Positions 25,447 through 37,025 are shown, counted from the first letter of the stretch. The stretch: DNA of 64,000 nucleotides from Pseudomonadota bacterium (GCA_018242425.1 JAFEBX010000011.1:186001-250000), one strand, 5' to 3'. Numbers and translations: made by a program. Notes: generated by a model from the letters alone, not told the origin.

Positions 25447-26878
25447 CAGCTTCCTGTTCTACGACCTCGAGACCTACGGACAGGATCCACGCCGCACGCG
25501 CGTCGCGCAGTTCGCCGCCATCCGCACCGACACGGAGTTGAACCCGGTCGAGGAGCCGCACGAGTTCTTCGTGCAGCCAGCCGACGACCTGCTGCCCTCG
25601 CCGATCGCGACGCTGATCACCGGCATCACCCCGCAGCACGCCCAGCATCATGGCATCGTCGAGGCCGAGGCTTTCGCGCGCATCGCCGAGCTGATGTCGG
25701 AGCCGGGAACCTGCAGCCTCGGCTACAACAGCATCCGCTTCGACGACGAATTCATCCGCTTCGGTCTATATCGCAACTTCCATGACGTCTACGACCGTGA
25801 ATGGAAGAACGGGAATTCACGCTGGGACCTGCTCGATGTCGCGCGACTGGTGCACGCGTTGCGTCCCGATGGCATCCACTGGCGGCAACGTGACGATGGT
25901 GGCACCAGCTTCAAACTGGAGCACCTGGCCGAGGACAACGGGTTGCGCGAGGGCGACGCCCACGAGGCACTATCGGACGTGCGCGCCACGCTCGGACTGG
26001 CGCGACTGATTCGCCGCGCCCAACCTCGGCTATGGGATTACGCATTGAAGCTGCGCGACAAGCGCAATGTCGGCGACTTGGTCGATCCGATGCGAGCCAC
26101 TCCGCTGCTGCATGTCTCGCAACGCTATCCGGCCTCGCGATTGTGCGCAGCGCCCGTGCTGCCGCTGACCCGCCATCCGCAATTCGACGGCCGGGTGATC
26201 GTGTTCGATCTCGCCAGCGATCCGCGCGTCCTGCTCGATCTTGATGCCGACGCAATCGCGTCCCGACTGTTCGTCGCCAGCGATGCCCTGCCGAAAGGCG
26301 TGGAGCGCATCCCGCTCAAGGAAATCCACCTCAATCGCTCGCCGATGCTGGTGCAGTGGGCGCACCTGCGTGAAGCCGATTTCCAGCGCCTGATGATCGA
26401 TCCCGACAACGTGCTGGCCAACGCGAAGCGACTGCACGATGCGGGCCCGCAACTGGCCGAGAAGATCCGCCAGGTCTATGCACAAAAACGCGAATTCGCG
26501 CCGAATGATCCCGATGGCGCGCTCTACGACCGCTTCCTGCCCGACAGCGATCGCCGCATGTTCCCCTTGCTGCGCGGAACGCCGCCGCAGCGCTTGCGCG
26601 AAGAGGACTTCCCGTTCCGTGATGAGCGCCTGCGCGAACTGTTCTTCCGCTATCGCGCGCGCAACTGGCCGCAGACGCTGGCCTTCGCCGAACAGGATCG
26701 CTGGAACGAGCTGCGCAGCAACCGCATGCTCGAGCCCGGCATGGGCGAATACACCTTGCAGTCCTACCGCGACGAAATCACGACATTGCGCCACCAGCAC
26801 GCGGAGGCGCCGGACAAGCTGGCGCTGCTCGACGCGCTGCAAAATTGGGGTGACCGCATCGAGGCCAGCCTGGCATGA
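25439..26878 (+). CDS. sbcB: Exodeoxyribonuclease I
   Basis: A 479-residue 3'-5' single-strand exonuclease used in mismatch repair and recombination. The N-terminal DEDDh exonuclease domain has FYDLETYG, GYNSIRFDDEF and HEALSDV; the ExoI SH3-like and C-terminal domains follow, giving the same length as E. coli SbcB. The ATG at 25439 has GAGG upstream and overlaps the end of kmo by 8 nt, so it may be co-transcribed with the catabolic genes although functionally unrelated. Confidence 0.95.
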   Translation: MADSFLFYDLETYGQDPRRTRVAQFAAIRTDTELNPVEEPHEFFVQPADDLLPSPIATLITGITPQHAQHHGIVEAEAFARIAELMSEPGTCSLGYNSIRFDDEFIRFGLYRNFHDVYDREWKNGNSRWDLLDVARLVHALRPDGIHWRQRDDGGTSFKLEHLAEDNGLREGDAHEALSDVRATLGLARLIRRAQPRLWDYALKLRDKRNVGDLVDPMRATPLLHVSQRYPASRLCAAPVLPLTRHPQFDGRVIVFDLASDPRVLLDLDADAIASRLFVASDALPKGVERIPLKEIHLNRSPMLVQWAHLREADFQRLMIDPDNVLANAKRLHDAGPQLAEKIRQVYAQKREFAPNDPDGALYDRFLPDSDRRMFPLLRGTPPQRLREEDFPFRDERLRELFFRYRARNWPQTLAFAEQDRWNELRSNRMLEPGMGEYTLQSYRDEITTLRHQHAEAPDKLALLDALQNWGDRIEASLA

Positions 26879-27558
26879 GCCATTTCAGCGACAAGACCTT
26901 CAAGTTCCTGCGCGCGCTGATGCGCAACAACAATCGCGAGTGGTTCCTTGGGCACAAGGGTGATTACGAGCAGCACCTGAAGGCACCGTTCCAGCAACTG
27001 ATGCTCGACCTGCAGCCGGAACTGGCGAAGATCAGCCCGCATTTCCGCGCCGACCCGCGCGGCAATGGCGGCTCGCTGTTCCGCATCCACCGCGACACGC
27101 GATTTTCCAACGACAAATCCCCCTACAAGGGCTGGCAGGGCGCGCGGATCTTCCATGAACGCCGCAATGAATTGCCGGCACCCTCGTTCTACCTGCACCT
27201 GCAACCCGGGCACTGCTTCGTCGGCGCCGGCATATGGCATCCGGAACCACCGACACAACGCAGGATCCGCCAGTTCATCGTCGACAATCCGACGGGATGG
27301 AAAGCCGCCGCGCACGCACCGGCCATCCGCAAGCGCTTCGACCTCGAATCCGACGAGATGCTGGCGCGGGTACCGGCGGGCTTTCCCAAGGATTTCGCCT
27401 ACGCCGATGATCTTCGTCATCGCAATTTCGTGATGGTCCGTGCCGTCGCCGACACCGACATGACATCGCCGGGACTGGTGAAACTGCTGACCAGGGATTT
27501 TGCAACACTCGCCCCCTTCGTCGACTATCTTTGCGCCGCCCTCGACCTGGAGTTCTGA
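26875..27558 (+). CDS. DUF2461 domain protein
   Basis: A 227-residue protein that matches the DUF2461/TIGR02453 family over its length: FSDKTFKFLRALMRNNNREWF at the start, then FRIHRDTRFSNDKSPYK and GIWHPEP. The family is widespread, probably cytosolic, and has no established function. It overlaps sbcB by 4 nt and is followed by the DUF2939 gene after 2 nt. Confidence 0.9.
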   Translation: MSHFSDKTFKFLRALMRNNNREWFLGHKGDYEQHLKAPFQQLMLDLQPELAKISPHFRADPRGNGGSLFRIHRDTRFSNDKSPYKGWQGARIFHERRNELPAPSFYLHLQPGHCFVGAGIWHPEPPTQRRIRQFIVDNPTGWKAAAHAPAIRKRFDLESDEMLARVPAGFPKDFAYADDLRHRNFVMVRAVADTDMTSPGLVKLLTRDFATLAPFVDYLCAALDLEF

Positions 27559-27560
27559 GC

Positions 27561-28127
27561 ATGACCCGCGTGCAACGCAATATATCCATCGTCGCCGCCA
27601 TCATCCTGGTGATCCTTGCCGTCTTCTGGTTCTCCGGCCCGTTCGCAGCGATCCACGGCCTGCGCAAGGCACTCGCTGCCAAGGATGCGAGCGCGCTCGC
27701 GACCCATGTCGATTTCATCGCGTTACGCAGCAATCTGTCGCCACAGATCGAGGACCGCATCGCCCGCGGCATTTCCGCGCGCCTGGGCGGCGGCGCAAAT
27801 GGCGGACTGGTCGGCAAGGCGGCGAAGGCGATCTCCGACAATGCGGTGAACGCGATGGCGACACCCGCAGGCATCGGCGTGCTGCTGCAGGGCGACGCGC
27901 TCTACAAGCAGGCCAGCGGCGACACCGTCGGCGATGGCGTGGTGAAGCAACCGCGGCCCATGGATCCATTTACCGGCGCAAATGGCCGCTTCGAATCCCC
28001 CACCCGCTACGTCGCGACCCTGACAACCGATGGCGGCGATGTCGGCTTCGTGTTCGAACCACGCGGATTGCGCTGGAAGATCACCAACATCCGCTTGCCG
28101 CTGCTGCAGCAACCGAAGCGGAACTGA
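27561..28127 (+). CDS. DUF2939 membrane-anchored protein
   Basis: A 188-residue protein with one N-terminal transmembrane helix (about residues 8-27, ISIVAAIILVILAVFWF) and a periplasmic part containing the DUF2939 pattern: GLRKALAAKDASALATHVDF and LRSNLSPQIEDRIARG, ending with VFEPRGLRWKITNIRLP. No function is known for the family. The ATG at 27561 fits the membrane anchor and follows the preceding gene by 2 nt. It converges on the 5'-nucleotidase gene with 3 nt between. Confidence 0.85.
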   Translation: MTRVQRNISIVAAIILVILAVFWFSGPFAAIHGLRKALAAKDASALATHVDFIALRSNLSPQIEDRIARGISARLGGGANGGLVGKAAKAISDNAVNAMATPAGIGVLLQGDALYKQASGDTVGDGVVKQPRPMDPFTGANGRFESPTRYVATLTTDGGDVGFVFEPRGLRWKITNIRLPLLQQPKRN

Positions 28128-28130
28128 GCC

Positions 28131-29075
28131 TCACTCGTTGGCAACGCCGTGCGGAACGTGCCCTGCGGCAACGTGGCGGCGCGCGGAATCGATGTTGTGC
28201 AATGAGTCGTCGAAGAAGATGTCGGCGCCGAACGCGCTGAGGAATTCGCCCTTGTCGCGGCCGCCAAGGAACAGGGCTTCATCAAGACGGACGTCCCATT
28301 CGCGCAGGGTGCGGATCACCCGCTCGTGCGCGGGCGCGGATCGCGCGGTGACCAGCGCGGTGCGGATCGGCGCATCGTCACCCGCCGGGAACATCAGCTG
28401 CAGATCGTGCAGGGCTTGCAGGAATGGCCGGAACGGGCCACCCGACAAGGGATCGTGCGCATGCGCGCGCTCATGGAGTCCGAAGGCTTCCAGCCCCTGC
28501 GTGCGCGACACGCGTTCGCCCTCGTCGCCGAAGACCACCGCATCGCCATCGAAGGCGATCCGCAATTGCTCGCGGGTCGGTTCGTTGGCGCGCGCGGGCA
28601 AGATCGTCGCCGCGGCGATGCCGGCATCCAGCGCCCGTCGCACCGACTCCGGATTCGCCGACAACAGCAACGTGGCTCCGAACGGCTTGATGTAGGGCCA
28701 CACCGGCGCGCCGGAAGTGAACGTCGCACGCCGGATGTCGAGGCCGTGGTGCTGGATCGAATTGAATACGCGCAGGCCGGTGTCCGGCGAATTGCGCGAC
28801 AGCAGGATCACTTCGACCAGGGGCGTTTCCGCGGTCGCGCCGAGCCGCACGTTCAACGACAGCAGCTTGCGCACCAGCGGGAAGGCGATCCCCGGCGGCA
28901 GTGGTTCGTCCTCGCGGGCGCGCTGGTGGCGACTGAAGGCTTCGACGCCTTCGCGCTCGAACAGGCCGTGGCTGTCCTCCATCTCGAACAGCGCACGCGA
29001 GGTGATCGCGACCACCAGGGTCGGCTTCTTGGGGGGTTCCATCACCACAGTGTGCGCTGGCGTGGTCTCGCTCAT
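28131..29075 (-). CDS. Cytosolic 5'-nucleotidase (NT5C1 family)
   Basis: A 314-residue protein of the bacterial 5'-nucleotidase family (PF06189) within the HAD-like fold, expected to dephosphorylate nucleoside monophosphates. It shows VVAITSRALFEMEDSH near the N-terminus, VILLSRNSPDTGLRVFNSI, AFDGDAVVFGDEGE and, near the C-terminus, GADIFFDDSLHNIDSA. No signal peptide is present, so it is cytosolic. It lies head to tail behind the GH92 gene with a 16-nt gap; a functional link is not evident. Confidence 0.88.
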   Translation of the reverse strand: MSETTPAHTVVMEPPKKPTLVVAITSRALFEMEDSHGLFEREGVEAFSRHQRAREDEPLPPGIAFPLVRKLLSLNVRLGATAETPLVEVILLSRNSPDTGLRVFNSIQHHGLDIRRATFTSGAPVWPYIKPFGATLLLSANPESVRRALDAGIAAATILPARANEPTREQLRIAFDGDAVVFGDEGERVSRTQGLEAFGLHERAHAHDPLSGGPFRPFLQALHDLQLMFPAGDDAPIRTALVTARSAPAHERVIRTLREWDVRLDEALFLGGRDKGEFLSAFGADIFFDDSLHNIDSARRHVAAGHVPHGVANE

Positions 29076-29091
29076 TGCGACCCGGCGACGC

Positions 29092-31440
29092 TCATCGAGC
29101 CACGCTCATGGAATACGGTTGGCGATCAGGATGCGTGCCCCAGGCCTTGTCCGGTTCGGCCTGCATGCGGAAGTGCAGCTCCCCACCGGCCATGATCTCG
29201 TCGTGGCGGAGGAAGGCGCGATCCAGCGGCTTGCCGTTGAGGCTGGCACCGCCGATGTAGCCATGCGTGGCATCCAATCCTTCGGCGACGATGCGGAAAG
29301 TCTTTCCGTTCGGCAGGTGCAACGCGACTTCCGGCAGGAACGGCCGGCCGATGATGTATTCGTTGCTGCCCGGCGTTACCGGATAGAAGCCCATCGCGGT
29401 GAAGACGTACCATGCCGACATCTGGCCGAGGTCGTCGTTGCCGGACAGGCCATCGGGGCGCGGCGCGTACTGCGTGCGCATGATTTCACCGAGCTGCGCC
29501 TGCGTGCGCCACGGCTGTCCGGCATAGCTGTAGAGATAGGCGACGTGGTGGCTGGGCTCGTTGCCGTGCGCGTACCAGCCGATCAGCCCGGTGATGTCTT
29601 CCATGTGCTCGAACAGCCTGGGGTCGACCTTGGCGTCGAATACCTGGTCGAGCTTCGCCAGCAGCTTGTCGCTGCCACCATGCGCCTTCGCCAGCCCGGC
29701 GACATCCTGCGGCACATACCACGAGTATTGCCAGGCGTTGCCTTCGGTGTAGTCGGTGCCGTAACCGCTGGCGGCGGGATCGAAGGGCGTGCGGAACTTG
29801 CCGTCGCTCATGCGCGCGCGCATGAAGCCCGTATCGGGATCGTAGGCATTGCGCCAGTTCGATGCACGCTTGAAATAGCGATCGGCGACATCCTTGCGAT
29901 CCATCGTCTGCGCCACACGCGCGATGGTCCAGTCATCGAACGCGTATTCCAGCGTCTTCGATGCAGCCTCGCCCTCCTCGTCGATGGCGACGTAGCCGCG
30001 CTTCATGTAGCTGTCGAGGCCGCCATAGGGGCCGTATTCGGCGCTGGCGGTCATCGCCTTGAGCGCAGCCTTGCCGTCATACCCGCGAATGCCCTTCATC
30101 CACGCGTCGGCGATCACCGGCACCGCGTGGTAGCCGATCATCGTCCACGTTTCCTGGCCGTGGAAGGCCCACACCGGCAGGATGCCGTAGGGACTTTCCT
30201 GCTGGGCCGCGAGCAACGAATTGACGATGTCGTTGGTCTGCTGCGCCGGACGCGTCAGCGTCAGCAGCGGATGCAGCGCGCGATAGGTGTCCCACAGCGA
30301 GAACGTCGAATAGTTGGTGTAACCCTTGGCCTGGTGCACGGCGTTGTCGGGGCCACGATAGCGGCCATCGATATCCATGAACAGCGACGGCCCCATGTAG
30401 GCGTGATACAGCGCCGAGTAGGCCATGCGCGTATCGCTGTCGGGCGCATGGATGTCGAGCACGCCAAGTGCGTCCTCCCAGGCCTTGCGTGCCTGTGCGT
30501 GGACGCGATCGAAATCGAAATCCGCGACTTCGGCATCGAGGTTGGCGATCGCGCCCTCCTCGCTCACCGGCGAGATCGCGACCTTGACCACCAGCGGCGC
30601 ATCCAGCGCACCGAAATCGAAGCTGCCGGTCAGCTGGCGGCCTTCGATCTGCGCGCGTTGCGCCGGCTGTTTCGACGCCGGCGTGGCGAAGCCCTTGTAG
30701 GGCACGTCCTTCTCGCTGTCCTGCAGCGCATGACCGGTCAATGGCCGCGAGAAACGCATGGCGAAATAGAGTTGGCGACCGGGCGCCCAGCCGCGCGTCT
30801 CGCGGAAGCCGGTCACGGTGCCATCGGAACGCAGGCGCAGGCGCGACCACAGCACCTTGCCGGGGTAGTCGTACATCGACGTGCGCAGGTCGACCAGCAC
30901 GTGCGCCTGCTTGCCCTTCGGGAAGGTGTAGCGATGCACGCCGACGCGCTGGCTGGTGGTGAGTTCGACGCGAACGTCGCGATCATCCAGCGTCACCGCG
31001 TAATAGCCGGGCTTGGCGACCTCGCTGGCGTGGCTGAAATGCGCGGTATAGCCGCTGCCCGGCTTGTCGGGATCGCCACGCTCGGTCCTGACCTCGCCAA
31101 CCTGCGGGATCAGCAACACGTCACCGAGATCGGAATGGCCGGTGCCGGAGAAATGCGTGTGCGAGAAACCGACGATGCTGCTGTCGCGATGGTTGTAGCC
31201 GGCGGCCCAGCCGTAGCCGTCCTTGCGCTGCTGGATGCGGGTGTCGGGACTGAGCTGCACCATGCCGAAGGGCAAGGTCGCGCCCGGAAACGTGTGGCCA
31301 TCGCCGCCGGTGCCGATCATCGGATCGGTGGCTTCGTAGCCGCGCTGGCCAGCGGCGCGCCAGTCATCGGCGCCCCATGCAGGCGTCGACATCAATGCTG
31401 CTCCGCCGATGGCGAACGCGGCGATCGTTTTCCAGACCAT
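29092..31440 (-). CDS. Secreted GH92 alpha-mannosidase
   Basis: A 782-residue glycoside hydrolase of family 92, calcium-dependent exo-alpha-mannosidases that trim N-glycan or yeast mannan side chains. A signal peptide is seen (about 1-23, ending TPAWGA). Family patterns include DPMIGTGGDGHTFPGATLPFG, FSHTHFSGTG, SLWDTYRALHPLL and, near the end, GNDDLGQMSAWYVFTAMGFYP. It is expected in the periplasm or outside the cell. It stands 26 nt after nadK on the same strand; no other glycan-degrading gene or TonB receptor is nearby. An SD site GAGG precedes the start. Confidence 0.95.
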   Translation of the reverse strand: MVWKTIAAFAIGGAALMSTPAWGADDWRAAGQRGYEATDPMIGTGGDGHTFPGATLPFGMVQLSPDTRIQQRKDGYGWAAGYNHRDSSIVGFSHTHFSGTGHSDLGDVLLIPQVGEVRTERGDPDKPGSGYTAHFSHASEVAKPGYYAVTLDDRDVRVELTTSQRVGVHRYTFPKGKQAHVLVDLRTSMYDYPGKVLWSRLRLRSDGTVTGFRETRGWAPGRQLYFAMRFSRPLTGHALQDSEKDVPYKGFATPASKQPAQRAQIEGRQLTGSFDFGALDAPLVVKVAISPVSEEGAIANLDAEVADFDFDRVHAQARKAWEDALGVLDIHAPDSDTRMAYSALYHAYMGPSLFMDIDGRYRGPDNAVHQAKGYTNYSTFSLWDTYRALHPLLTLTRPAQQTNDIVNSLLAAQQESPYGILPVWAFHGQETWTMIGYHAVPVIADAWMKGIRGYDGKAALKAMTASAEYGPYGGLDSYMKRGYVAIDEEGEAASKTLEYAFDDWTIARVAQTMDRKDVADRYFKRASNWRNAYDPDTGFMRARMSDGKFRTPFDPAASGYGTDYTEGNAWQYSWYVPQDVAGLAKAHGGSDKLLAKLDQVFDAKVDPRLFEHMEDITGLIGWYAHGNEPSHHVAYLYSYAGQPWRTQAQLGEIMRTQYAPRPDGLSGNDDLGQMSAWYVFTAMGFYPVTPGSNEYIIGRPFLPEVALHLPNGKTFRIVAEGLDATHGYIGGASLNGKPLDRAFLRHDEIMAGGELHFRMQAEPDKAWGTHPDRQPYSMSVAR

Positions 31441-31466
31441 GTGGTTGTCCTCATCGGAGGTTGGAC

Positions 31467-32234
31467 TCAGGCGATGAACTGTTCGCTGAGGATGCGTTCC
31501 TCGAGGCCGTGCTCGGCATCGAACAGCAGGGTGACGGCGCGTCCCGGCGCCTCGCGTACCGCGACATCGACGACATCACGGACTTCATGCGAATCGGCGG
31601 TCGCGCTGACCGGTCGCTTGTAGGGATCGAGGATGCGGAAGCGCACTTCGGTCGCGGCCTTGAGCACAGCGCCGCGCCACCGTCGCGGACGGAATGGCGC
31701 GATCGGCGTCAGCGCGACGACATTCGCGCCCAGCGGCAGGATCGGGCCGCCCGCGGAGAAGTTGTAGGCAGTACTGCCGGCCGGCGTGGCCACCATCACG
31801 CCGTCGCAGATCAGTTCCTCCAGCCGCGTCTGTCCATGCAGGTCGATGGCGATGTGCGCGGCCTGGCGCGTCTGGCGCAACAGTGAAACTTCGTTGTAGG
31901 CGAGCAGCGCCACCGTCGTGCCGGATTCGGTCTGCACGGTCATCTCGAGCGGATGCAGCATGGCGGGTTCGGCACTGGCGATGCGTTCGGCCAGATCCTC
32001 GTTGCGATACTGGTTCATCAGGAAACCGACCGTGCCCAGCTTCATCCCGTAGACGGGTTTGCCGAGGCCGCCGTGGCGATGCAGGGTCTGCAGCATGAAC
32101 CCGTCGCCGCCGAGCGCGACCAGCACGTCGGCATCTTCCGGCTGGACGCGGCCATGCGCGGATTCGAGCACGGCCAGCGCCGCTTGCGCGTCGCTGTGGT
32201 TGCTGGCGAGGAAGGCGATGCGTGGGTCTGCCAT
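31467..32234 (-). CDS. nadK: NAD kinase
   Basis: A 255-residue cytosolic enzyme that phosphorylates NAD to NADP using ATP. The GGDG motif is at residues 42-45 ([14 protein letters not shown]); NEVSLLR and the [15 protein letters not shown] loop complete the family signature. It is shorter at the N-terminus than E. coli NadK (292 aa), as in other members of this bacterial family. The ATG at 32234 has no SD but lies 6 nt after a TATCCT box, suggesting a leaderless mRNA. Confidence 0.93.
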   Translation of the reverse strand: MADPRIAFLASNHSDAQAALAVLESAHGRVQPEDADVLVALGGDGFMLQTLHRHGGLGKPVYGMKLGTVGFLMNQYRNEDLAERIASAEPAMLHPLEMTVQTESGTTVALLAYNEVSLLRQTRQAAHIAIDLHGQTRLEELICDGVMVATPAGSTAYNFSAGGPILPLGANVVALTPIAPFRPRRWRGAVLKAATEVRFRILDPYKRPVSATADSHEVRDVVDVAVREAPGRAVTLLFDAEHGLEERILSEQFIA

Positions 32235-32240
32235 GCAGGC

Positions 32241-32246
32241 AGGATA
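32241..32246 (-). promoter_or_regulatory. -10 element of nadK, probable leaderless start
   Basis: TATCCT on the minus strand ends exactly 6 nt before the nadK ATG; four of six bases match TATAAT. It lies next to the terminator of the upstream gdh gene. Confidence 0.45.
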
Positions 32247-32251
32247 AAACG

Positions 32252-32285
32252 AAACCGGGGCCACTTGGGCCCCGGTCGGTCGACA
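32252..32285 (-). terminator. Rho-independent terminator of gdh
   Basis: A 9-bp GC-rich stem (ACCGGGGCC at 32254-32262 paired with 32268-32276, 5-nt loop) is followed on the minus strand by TTTCGTTTT. It lies just after the gdh stop and before nadK. Confidence 0.75.
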
Positions 32286-32299
32286 TCGAGAAACGATGC

Positions 32300-35200
32300 T
32301 CAGCTGCGATCGGCCAACTGCGCCAGGCGCTGCACCGCGACCGAGACGGTCGGGTAATCCAGCGTCTTCTGCGCCGCCAGTTCCGACAGCATCGACAAGG
32401 TGAAGCGCAGCGTCTGGTCGTCGCGACCCAGCCAGGCCGCGACCTTGGCCTCGGCATCCTTGCCGGCCATCGGCAGGACCTGCTCGGTCAGCTTGCGCAT
32501 CTGCGACGCCAGTTCGTCGCGCAGCACGCCGCGCGCGACCGCGTGCCAGCGACCATCGACCTTGAGCGCCTCGATCTGTTCGCGCAACCACGGCTCGCGC
32601 AGGGCATCGCCGAGGCGGAAATAGACCTTGGCGACATCGATCACCTTGAGTTTGCGCGCACGCGCCAGCTCGATGATGTTCGGGCACGGCTCGAGGTACG
32701 GCAGCGCCGACAGCTGGTCGGCCAGCGCCGCCGGCACGCCCTTGGCACGCCACAGCTTGCGGGTTTCCTCGTAGGCCGGGCGCTGCGACGGATGGAGGAT
32801 GCCCTCGCCCGCGCGGATGTCGCGGAACCCGTCGTGATAGCGGTCGACCGCTTCCTGGATGTTGGGGATCGCGCCGGGGCGCGACAGCAGCCAGCGGGTG
32901 AAGCTGCGCTGCAGCTCCCAGATCACCATCAGCGCGTCGACCTGCACCGCATCGTCGACCTTGCCGTCGAGCGCGTCGATCTGCGCCCACAACTCGCGTG
33001 CATCCAGCGTTTCGCGGGTGATGGTGAAGGCCTTGGCGATGTCGCCGATGCTGCGGCCGCTGTCTTCCTGCATGCGCATCAGGAAGGTCGCACCCATTCG
33101 GTTGATCGTCGAGTTGGTCACCGCGGTGGCGATGATCTCGCGCTTCAGGCGGTGGCCTTCCATCGCCTTGGCGTACTTCTTCTGCAGCGGCTCGGGGAAG
33201 TAACGCACCAGTTCGCGCGACAGATAGGGATCTTCCGGCACGTCGCTGGCCACCAGCTGCGGATACGCCACCAGCTTCGAGTACGACAGCAGTACGCACA
33301 GTTCCGGGCGGGTCAGGCCCTGGCCGCGCGCCTTGCGTTCGGCGAGCTCGGCGTCGGATGGCAGGAATTCGATCTGGCGATCGAGCAGGCCCTGCGCTTC
33401 CAGCGTGCGCATGAAGTGCACCTTGGAACCCATGCGCGACTGCGACATCCGCTCCATCAGGCTCAGCGCCTGGTTCTGGCGGTAGTTGTCGTTGAGCACC
33501 AGGCCGGCGACTTCGTTGGTCATCGATGCCAGCAGCTTGTTGCGCTCGGGCAGCTTGAGCCTGCCCTTCTGTACTTCGCCGTTGAGCAGGATCTTGATGT
33601 TCACCTCGTGGTCGGAGGTGTCGACGCCCGCGGAGTTGTCGATGAAGTCGGTATTGAGCAGCACGCCGTGCTGCGCGGCCTCGATGCGGCCAAGCTGGCT
33701 GCAACCGAGGTTGCCGCCCTCGCCCACGATCTTGCAGCGCAGTTCGTTGCCATTGACGCGAAGGCCGTTGTTGGCGCGGTCGCCGACATCGGCATTGGTT
33801 TCGCGGCTCGATTTCACGTAGGTGCCGATGCCGCCGTTCCACAGCAGGTCGACCGGCGACTTCAGGATCGCCGACATGAGTTCGGTCGGGCTCAAGGCCT
33901 GCACGTCGCTGGCGATGCCGAGCGCTGCCTTGGTTTCCGGCGACAGCTTGATCGACTTCTCGGCACGCGAATACACGCCGCCGCCCTTGCTGATCAGCTT
34001 GGAGTCGTAGTCGGCCCAGCTCGAACGCGGCAGCTTGAACATGCGCTGGCGTTCCTTGAACGAGACCGCCGCGTCCGGGTTCGGATCGATGAAGATGTGG
34101 CGATGATCGAACGCGGCGACCAAGCGCGTGCACTTCGACAGCAGCATGCCGTTGCCGAAGACGTCACCCGACATGTCGCCGATGCCGACGCAGGTGAAGT
34201 CCTGCTTCTGGCAGTCGCGGTTCAGGGCACGGAAATGGCGCTTGACCGACTCCCACGCACCGCGCGCGGTGATGCCCATGCCCTTGTGGTCGTAACCGAC
34301 CGAACCACCGGAGGCGAAGGCGTCGTCCAGCCAGAACCCATGCGCCTGGGCGATGCCGTTGGCGATGTCGGAGAAGGTCGCGGTGCCCTTGTCGGCGGCA
34401 ACGACGAGGTACGGATCATCGTTGTCGTGGCGCACGACGTTCGCCGGATGCACGATCTTGCCGTTCGCCGCGATGTTGTCGGTGATGTCGAGCAGGCCGT
34501 TGATGAAGCGCTTGTAGCAGGCCACGCCTTCGTTGAACCAGCCGTCGCGATCCGTCGCCATGTCCGGCAACTGCTTGGCGAAGAAGCCGCCCTTCGAGCC
34601 GACCGGCACGATCACGGTGTTCTTCACCATCTGTGCCTTGACCAGGCCCAGCACTTCGGTGCGGAAGTCCTCGCGGCGATCCGACCAGCGCAAACCACCA
34701 CGCGCGACCGGCCCGAAACGCAGGTGGATGCCTTCCACGCGGGGGCCGCAGACCCAGATTTCGCGATACGGACGCGGCTTCGGCAGGTCCGGCACCGCGG
34801 CGCAGTCGAGCTTGAACGCCAGGTAGTCGGCGGGACCGCCGTCCTTGCGCTTGTCGTCGACGTAGTCGATGTAATAGTTGGTGCGCAGCGTTGCGTCGAT
34901 CACGCCCATGAAGCTGCGCAGGATACGGTCTTCATCGAGGCTCTTGACGCTGTCGAGCTGGACCAGGATCTCGGCATGCGTCGCCTTGATCCGCGCCTCG
35001 CGCCCCTTGTCGCCCTTCGGATCGAAGCGCGCCTCGAAATATTGCACCAGCAGGCGCGCCAACTGGGGATAGCGTGCGAAGGTTGCTTCGACATAGCTCT
35101 GCGAGAACGGCACGCCCAGCTGCATCAGGTATTTGCAGTAGGCGCGCAGCATCGCGACCTGCTTCCAGCGCAGCTCGGCGCCGAGCACGAGGCGATTGAA

Positions 35201-37018
35201 GCCGTCGTTCTCGAGCTCGCCGCGCCAGACGCGACCGAAGGCCTCGGTGAAGAACCCGACGCTGCCGTCCTTGACCGTCGCGCCCGCGGACGGACGCACT
35301 TCCAGGTCCTGGATCGAATACGGCTGGCCATCGACGATGACGTCGTGCGGGTATTCGGTGATGACCTGCAGGCCCATGTTGTCGAGCATCGGCAGCACTT
35401 CCGACAACGGCAAGCTGCCATTGCGGTGGAACAGCTTGACCTCGATGCAGTCGGCGCAATGGCTGGCGGCCGGATCGGTGCGCAGGTTGATGCCGAGGCT
35501 GTCGTCATTGGTCAACGCCGCCAGTTCGACGACGTCATTGGCCGCGGCTTCCGGCGTCGCTTCCTCGATGTAGGCGGCGCTCAACGCACGACCGAAGCGC
35601 TTGGACAACGCCAGGCCTTCACGCTCGCCGTGGCGCGCGACCAGCACGTCGTTGAGGCGATCGTGCCAGTTGCGCACGGTCTCGGCCAGGCGCGCCTCAA
35701 GTCCGGCGATATCGAACTTCTTCTCGCTCGCGCCCTCGCGCGGACGCACGATCAGGTGCAACTGCGCCAGCGGCGAATCACCCATCGTCACGTGGCTTTC
35801 GACGTGGTCGGCGGACAGCGCGTCCTTCAGCATCGCCTCGATGCGCAGGCGCATGTCGGTGTTGAAGCGTTCACGCGGCACGTAGACCAGCACCGAATAG
35901 AAGCGGCCATAGCGGTCGCGGCGCAGGAACAGCTTGCTGTCGACGCGCTCCTGCAGGCCGAGCACGCCGTTTCCGAGCGACAGAAGTTCGTCGTGGGTGG
36001 ACTGGAACAGTTCGTCGCGCGGCAACGTTTCCATGATGTGGCGCAGCGCCTTCGCGCTGTGGCCCTGTGCCGGCAGGCCGGATTCCTTCATCACCCGCTC
36101 GTAACGGCTGCGCACCACCGGGATGTCCCACGGACGATGGTTGTAGACGCTGGAGGTGAACAGGCCGATGAAGCGCTTTTCCGACACCGGCTTGCCCTTG
36201 GCATCGAACTCGACCACGCCGATGTAGTCCATGTAGCCGCGACGATGCACGCTGGCGCGCGCGTTGGTCTTCGAAAGGATCAGCGGCTCGAGCACGCCGG
36301 ACTGCTGGACGCGATGCGCATCCAGCGATTTCAGCGCACGCGGCTTGCCGCCATCCTTGCCGCGCAGCAGGCCAAGGCCGCTGCCATCGACCGCGACCAG
36401 CACGTCTTCACCGCCGCGCTTCTCGACCTTGTATTCGCGATAACCGAGGAAAGTGAAATGATCGGCGGCGGCCCAGCGCAGGAATGCGCGCGACTCCGCC
36501 AGCACGTCTGCCGATACCAGCCCTGGCTTCTCCTGCGCCAGGCCTTCGGCGGCGATTTCCATCTTCTCGCGCATGCGTGGCCAGTCCTCGACCGATGCAC
36601 GGACATCGGCCAGCACCACGGCGATCGCACGCTCGACTTCCCTGGCGTCGGCCGCATCGAGGCGATCGATTTCGACATGGATGAAGGATTCGTTGTTCAG
36701 CACCGGATGCAGCATCGTGTGCACGGTGATGGCGCGCTCGGTCAGCGCATTGGTGATCGAATCGACCAGGAACGGCATGTCGTCGTTGGCGACCTGCAGC
36801 ACGGAGCGCGGCGTTTCCCAGCCATTGGCTTTCACGGTCGGGTTGAACACGCGGACCGCGGCGGCGCCGCGCTTGCGCTTGCGCGCGAAGGCCAGCGCAT
36901 CGCTTGCAATCGCGGCCCGCGCCGCGGCGGATTGCGCCTGCATGTCCTCGGGCGACTTGTGGGCGTAGAGCGCGGCAGCGAATGCGCGATCGTCGGGAGC
37001 GGATTTCTTCGATGTCAT
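32300..37018 (-). CDS. gdhB: NAD-specific glutamate dehydrogenase, large (about 180 kDa) type
   Basis: A 1572-residue catabolic enzyme that deaminates glutamate to 2-oxoglutarate. It belongs to the very large bacterial NAD-GDH class: a long N-terminal part with ACT-like regulatory domains (about 1-650), the GDH catalytic core (about 700-1120; [13 protein letters not shown] with the catalytic Lys and the [17 protein letters not shown] dinucleotide region) and a helical C-terminal extension. The length is within the family range and the frame is intact. It follows the acyl-CoA dehydrogenase by 7 nt on the same strand. These enzymes are often allosterically controlled by amino acids. Confidence 0.95.
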   Translation of the reverse strand: MTSKKSAPDDRAFAAALYAHKSPEDMQAQSAAARAAIASDALAFARKRKRGAAAVRVFNPTVKANGWETPRSVLQVANDDMPFLVDSITNALTERAITVHTMLHPVLNNESFIHVEIDRLDAADAREVERAIAVVLADVRASVEDWPRMREKMEIAAEGLAQEKPGLVSADVLAESRAFLRWAAADHFTFLGYREYKVEKRGGEDVLVAVDGSGLGLLRGKDGGKPRALKSLDAHRVQQSGVLEPLILSKTNARASVHRRGYMDYIGVVEFDAKGKPVSEKRFIGLFTSSVYNHRPWDIPVVRSRYERVMKESGLPAQGHSAKALRHIMETLPRDELFQSTHDELLSLGNGVLGLQERVDSKLFLRRDRYGRFYSVLVYVPRERFNTDMRLRIEAMLKDALSADHVESHVTMGDSPLAQLHLIVRPREGASEKKFDIAGLEARLAETVRNWHDRLNDVLVARHGEREGLALSKRFGRALSAAYIEEATPEAAANDVVELAALTNDDSLGINLRTDPAASHCADCIEVKLFHRNGSLPLSEVLPMLDNMGLQVITEYPHDVIVDGQPYSIQDLEVRPSAGATVKDGSVGFFTEAFGRVWRGELENDGFNRLVLGAELRWKQVAMLRAYCKYLMQLGVPFSQSYVEATFARYPQLARLLVQYFEARFDPKGDKGREARIKATHAEILVQLDSVKSLDEDRILRSFMGVIDATLRTNYYIDYVDDKRKDGGPADYLAFKLDCAAVPDLPKPRPYREIWVCGPRVEGIHLRFGPVARGGLRWSDRREDFRTEVLGLVKAQMVKNTVIVPVGSKGGFFAKQLPDMATDRDGWFNEGVACYKRFINGLLDITDNIAANGKIVHPANVVRHDNDDPYLVVAADKGTATFSDIANGIAQAHGFWLDDAFASGGSVGYDHKGMGITARGAWESVKRHFRALNRDCQKQDFTCVGIGDMSGDVFGNGMLLSKCTRLVAAFDHRHIFIDPNPDAAVSFKERQRMFKLPRSSWADYDSKLISKGGGVYSRAEKSIKLSPETKAALGIASDVQALSPTELMSAILKSPVDLLWNGGIGTYVKSSRETNADVGDRANNGLRVNGNELRCKIVGEGGNLGCSQLGRIEAAQHGVLLNTDFIDNSAGVDTSDHEVNIKILLNGEVQKGRLKLPERNKLLASMTNEVAGLVLNDNYRQNQALSLMERMSQSRMGSKVHFMRTLEAQGLLDRQIEFLPSDAELAERKARGQGLTRPELCVLLSYSKLVAYPQLVASDVPEDPYLSRELVRYFPEPLQKKYAKAMEGHRLKREIIATAVTNSTINRMGATFLMRMQEDSGRSIGDIAKAFTITRETLDARELWAQIDALDGKVDDAVQVDALMVIWELQRSFTRWLLSRPGAIPNIQEAVDRYHDGFRDIRAGEGILHPSQRPAYEETRKLWRAKGVPAALADQLSALPYLEPCPNIIELARARKLKVIDVAKVYFRLGDALREPWLREQIEALKVDGRWHAVARGVLRDELASQMRKLTEQVLPMAGKDAEAKVAAWLGRDDQTLRFTLSMLSELAAQKTLDYPTVSVAVQRLAQLADRS

Positions 37019-37025
37019 GTGGTCC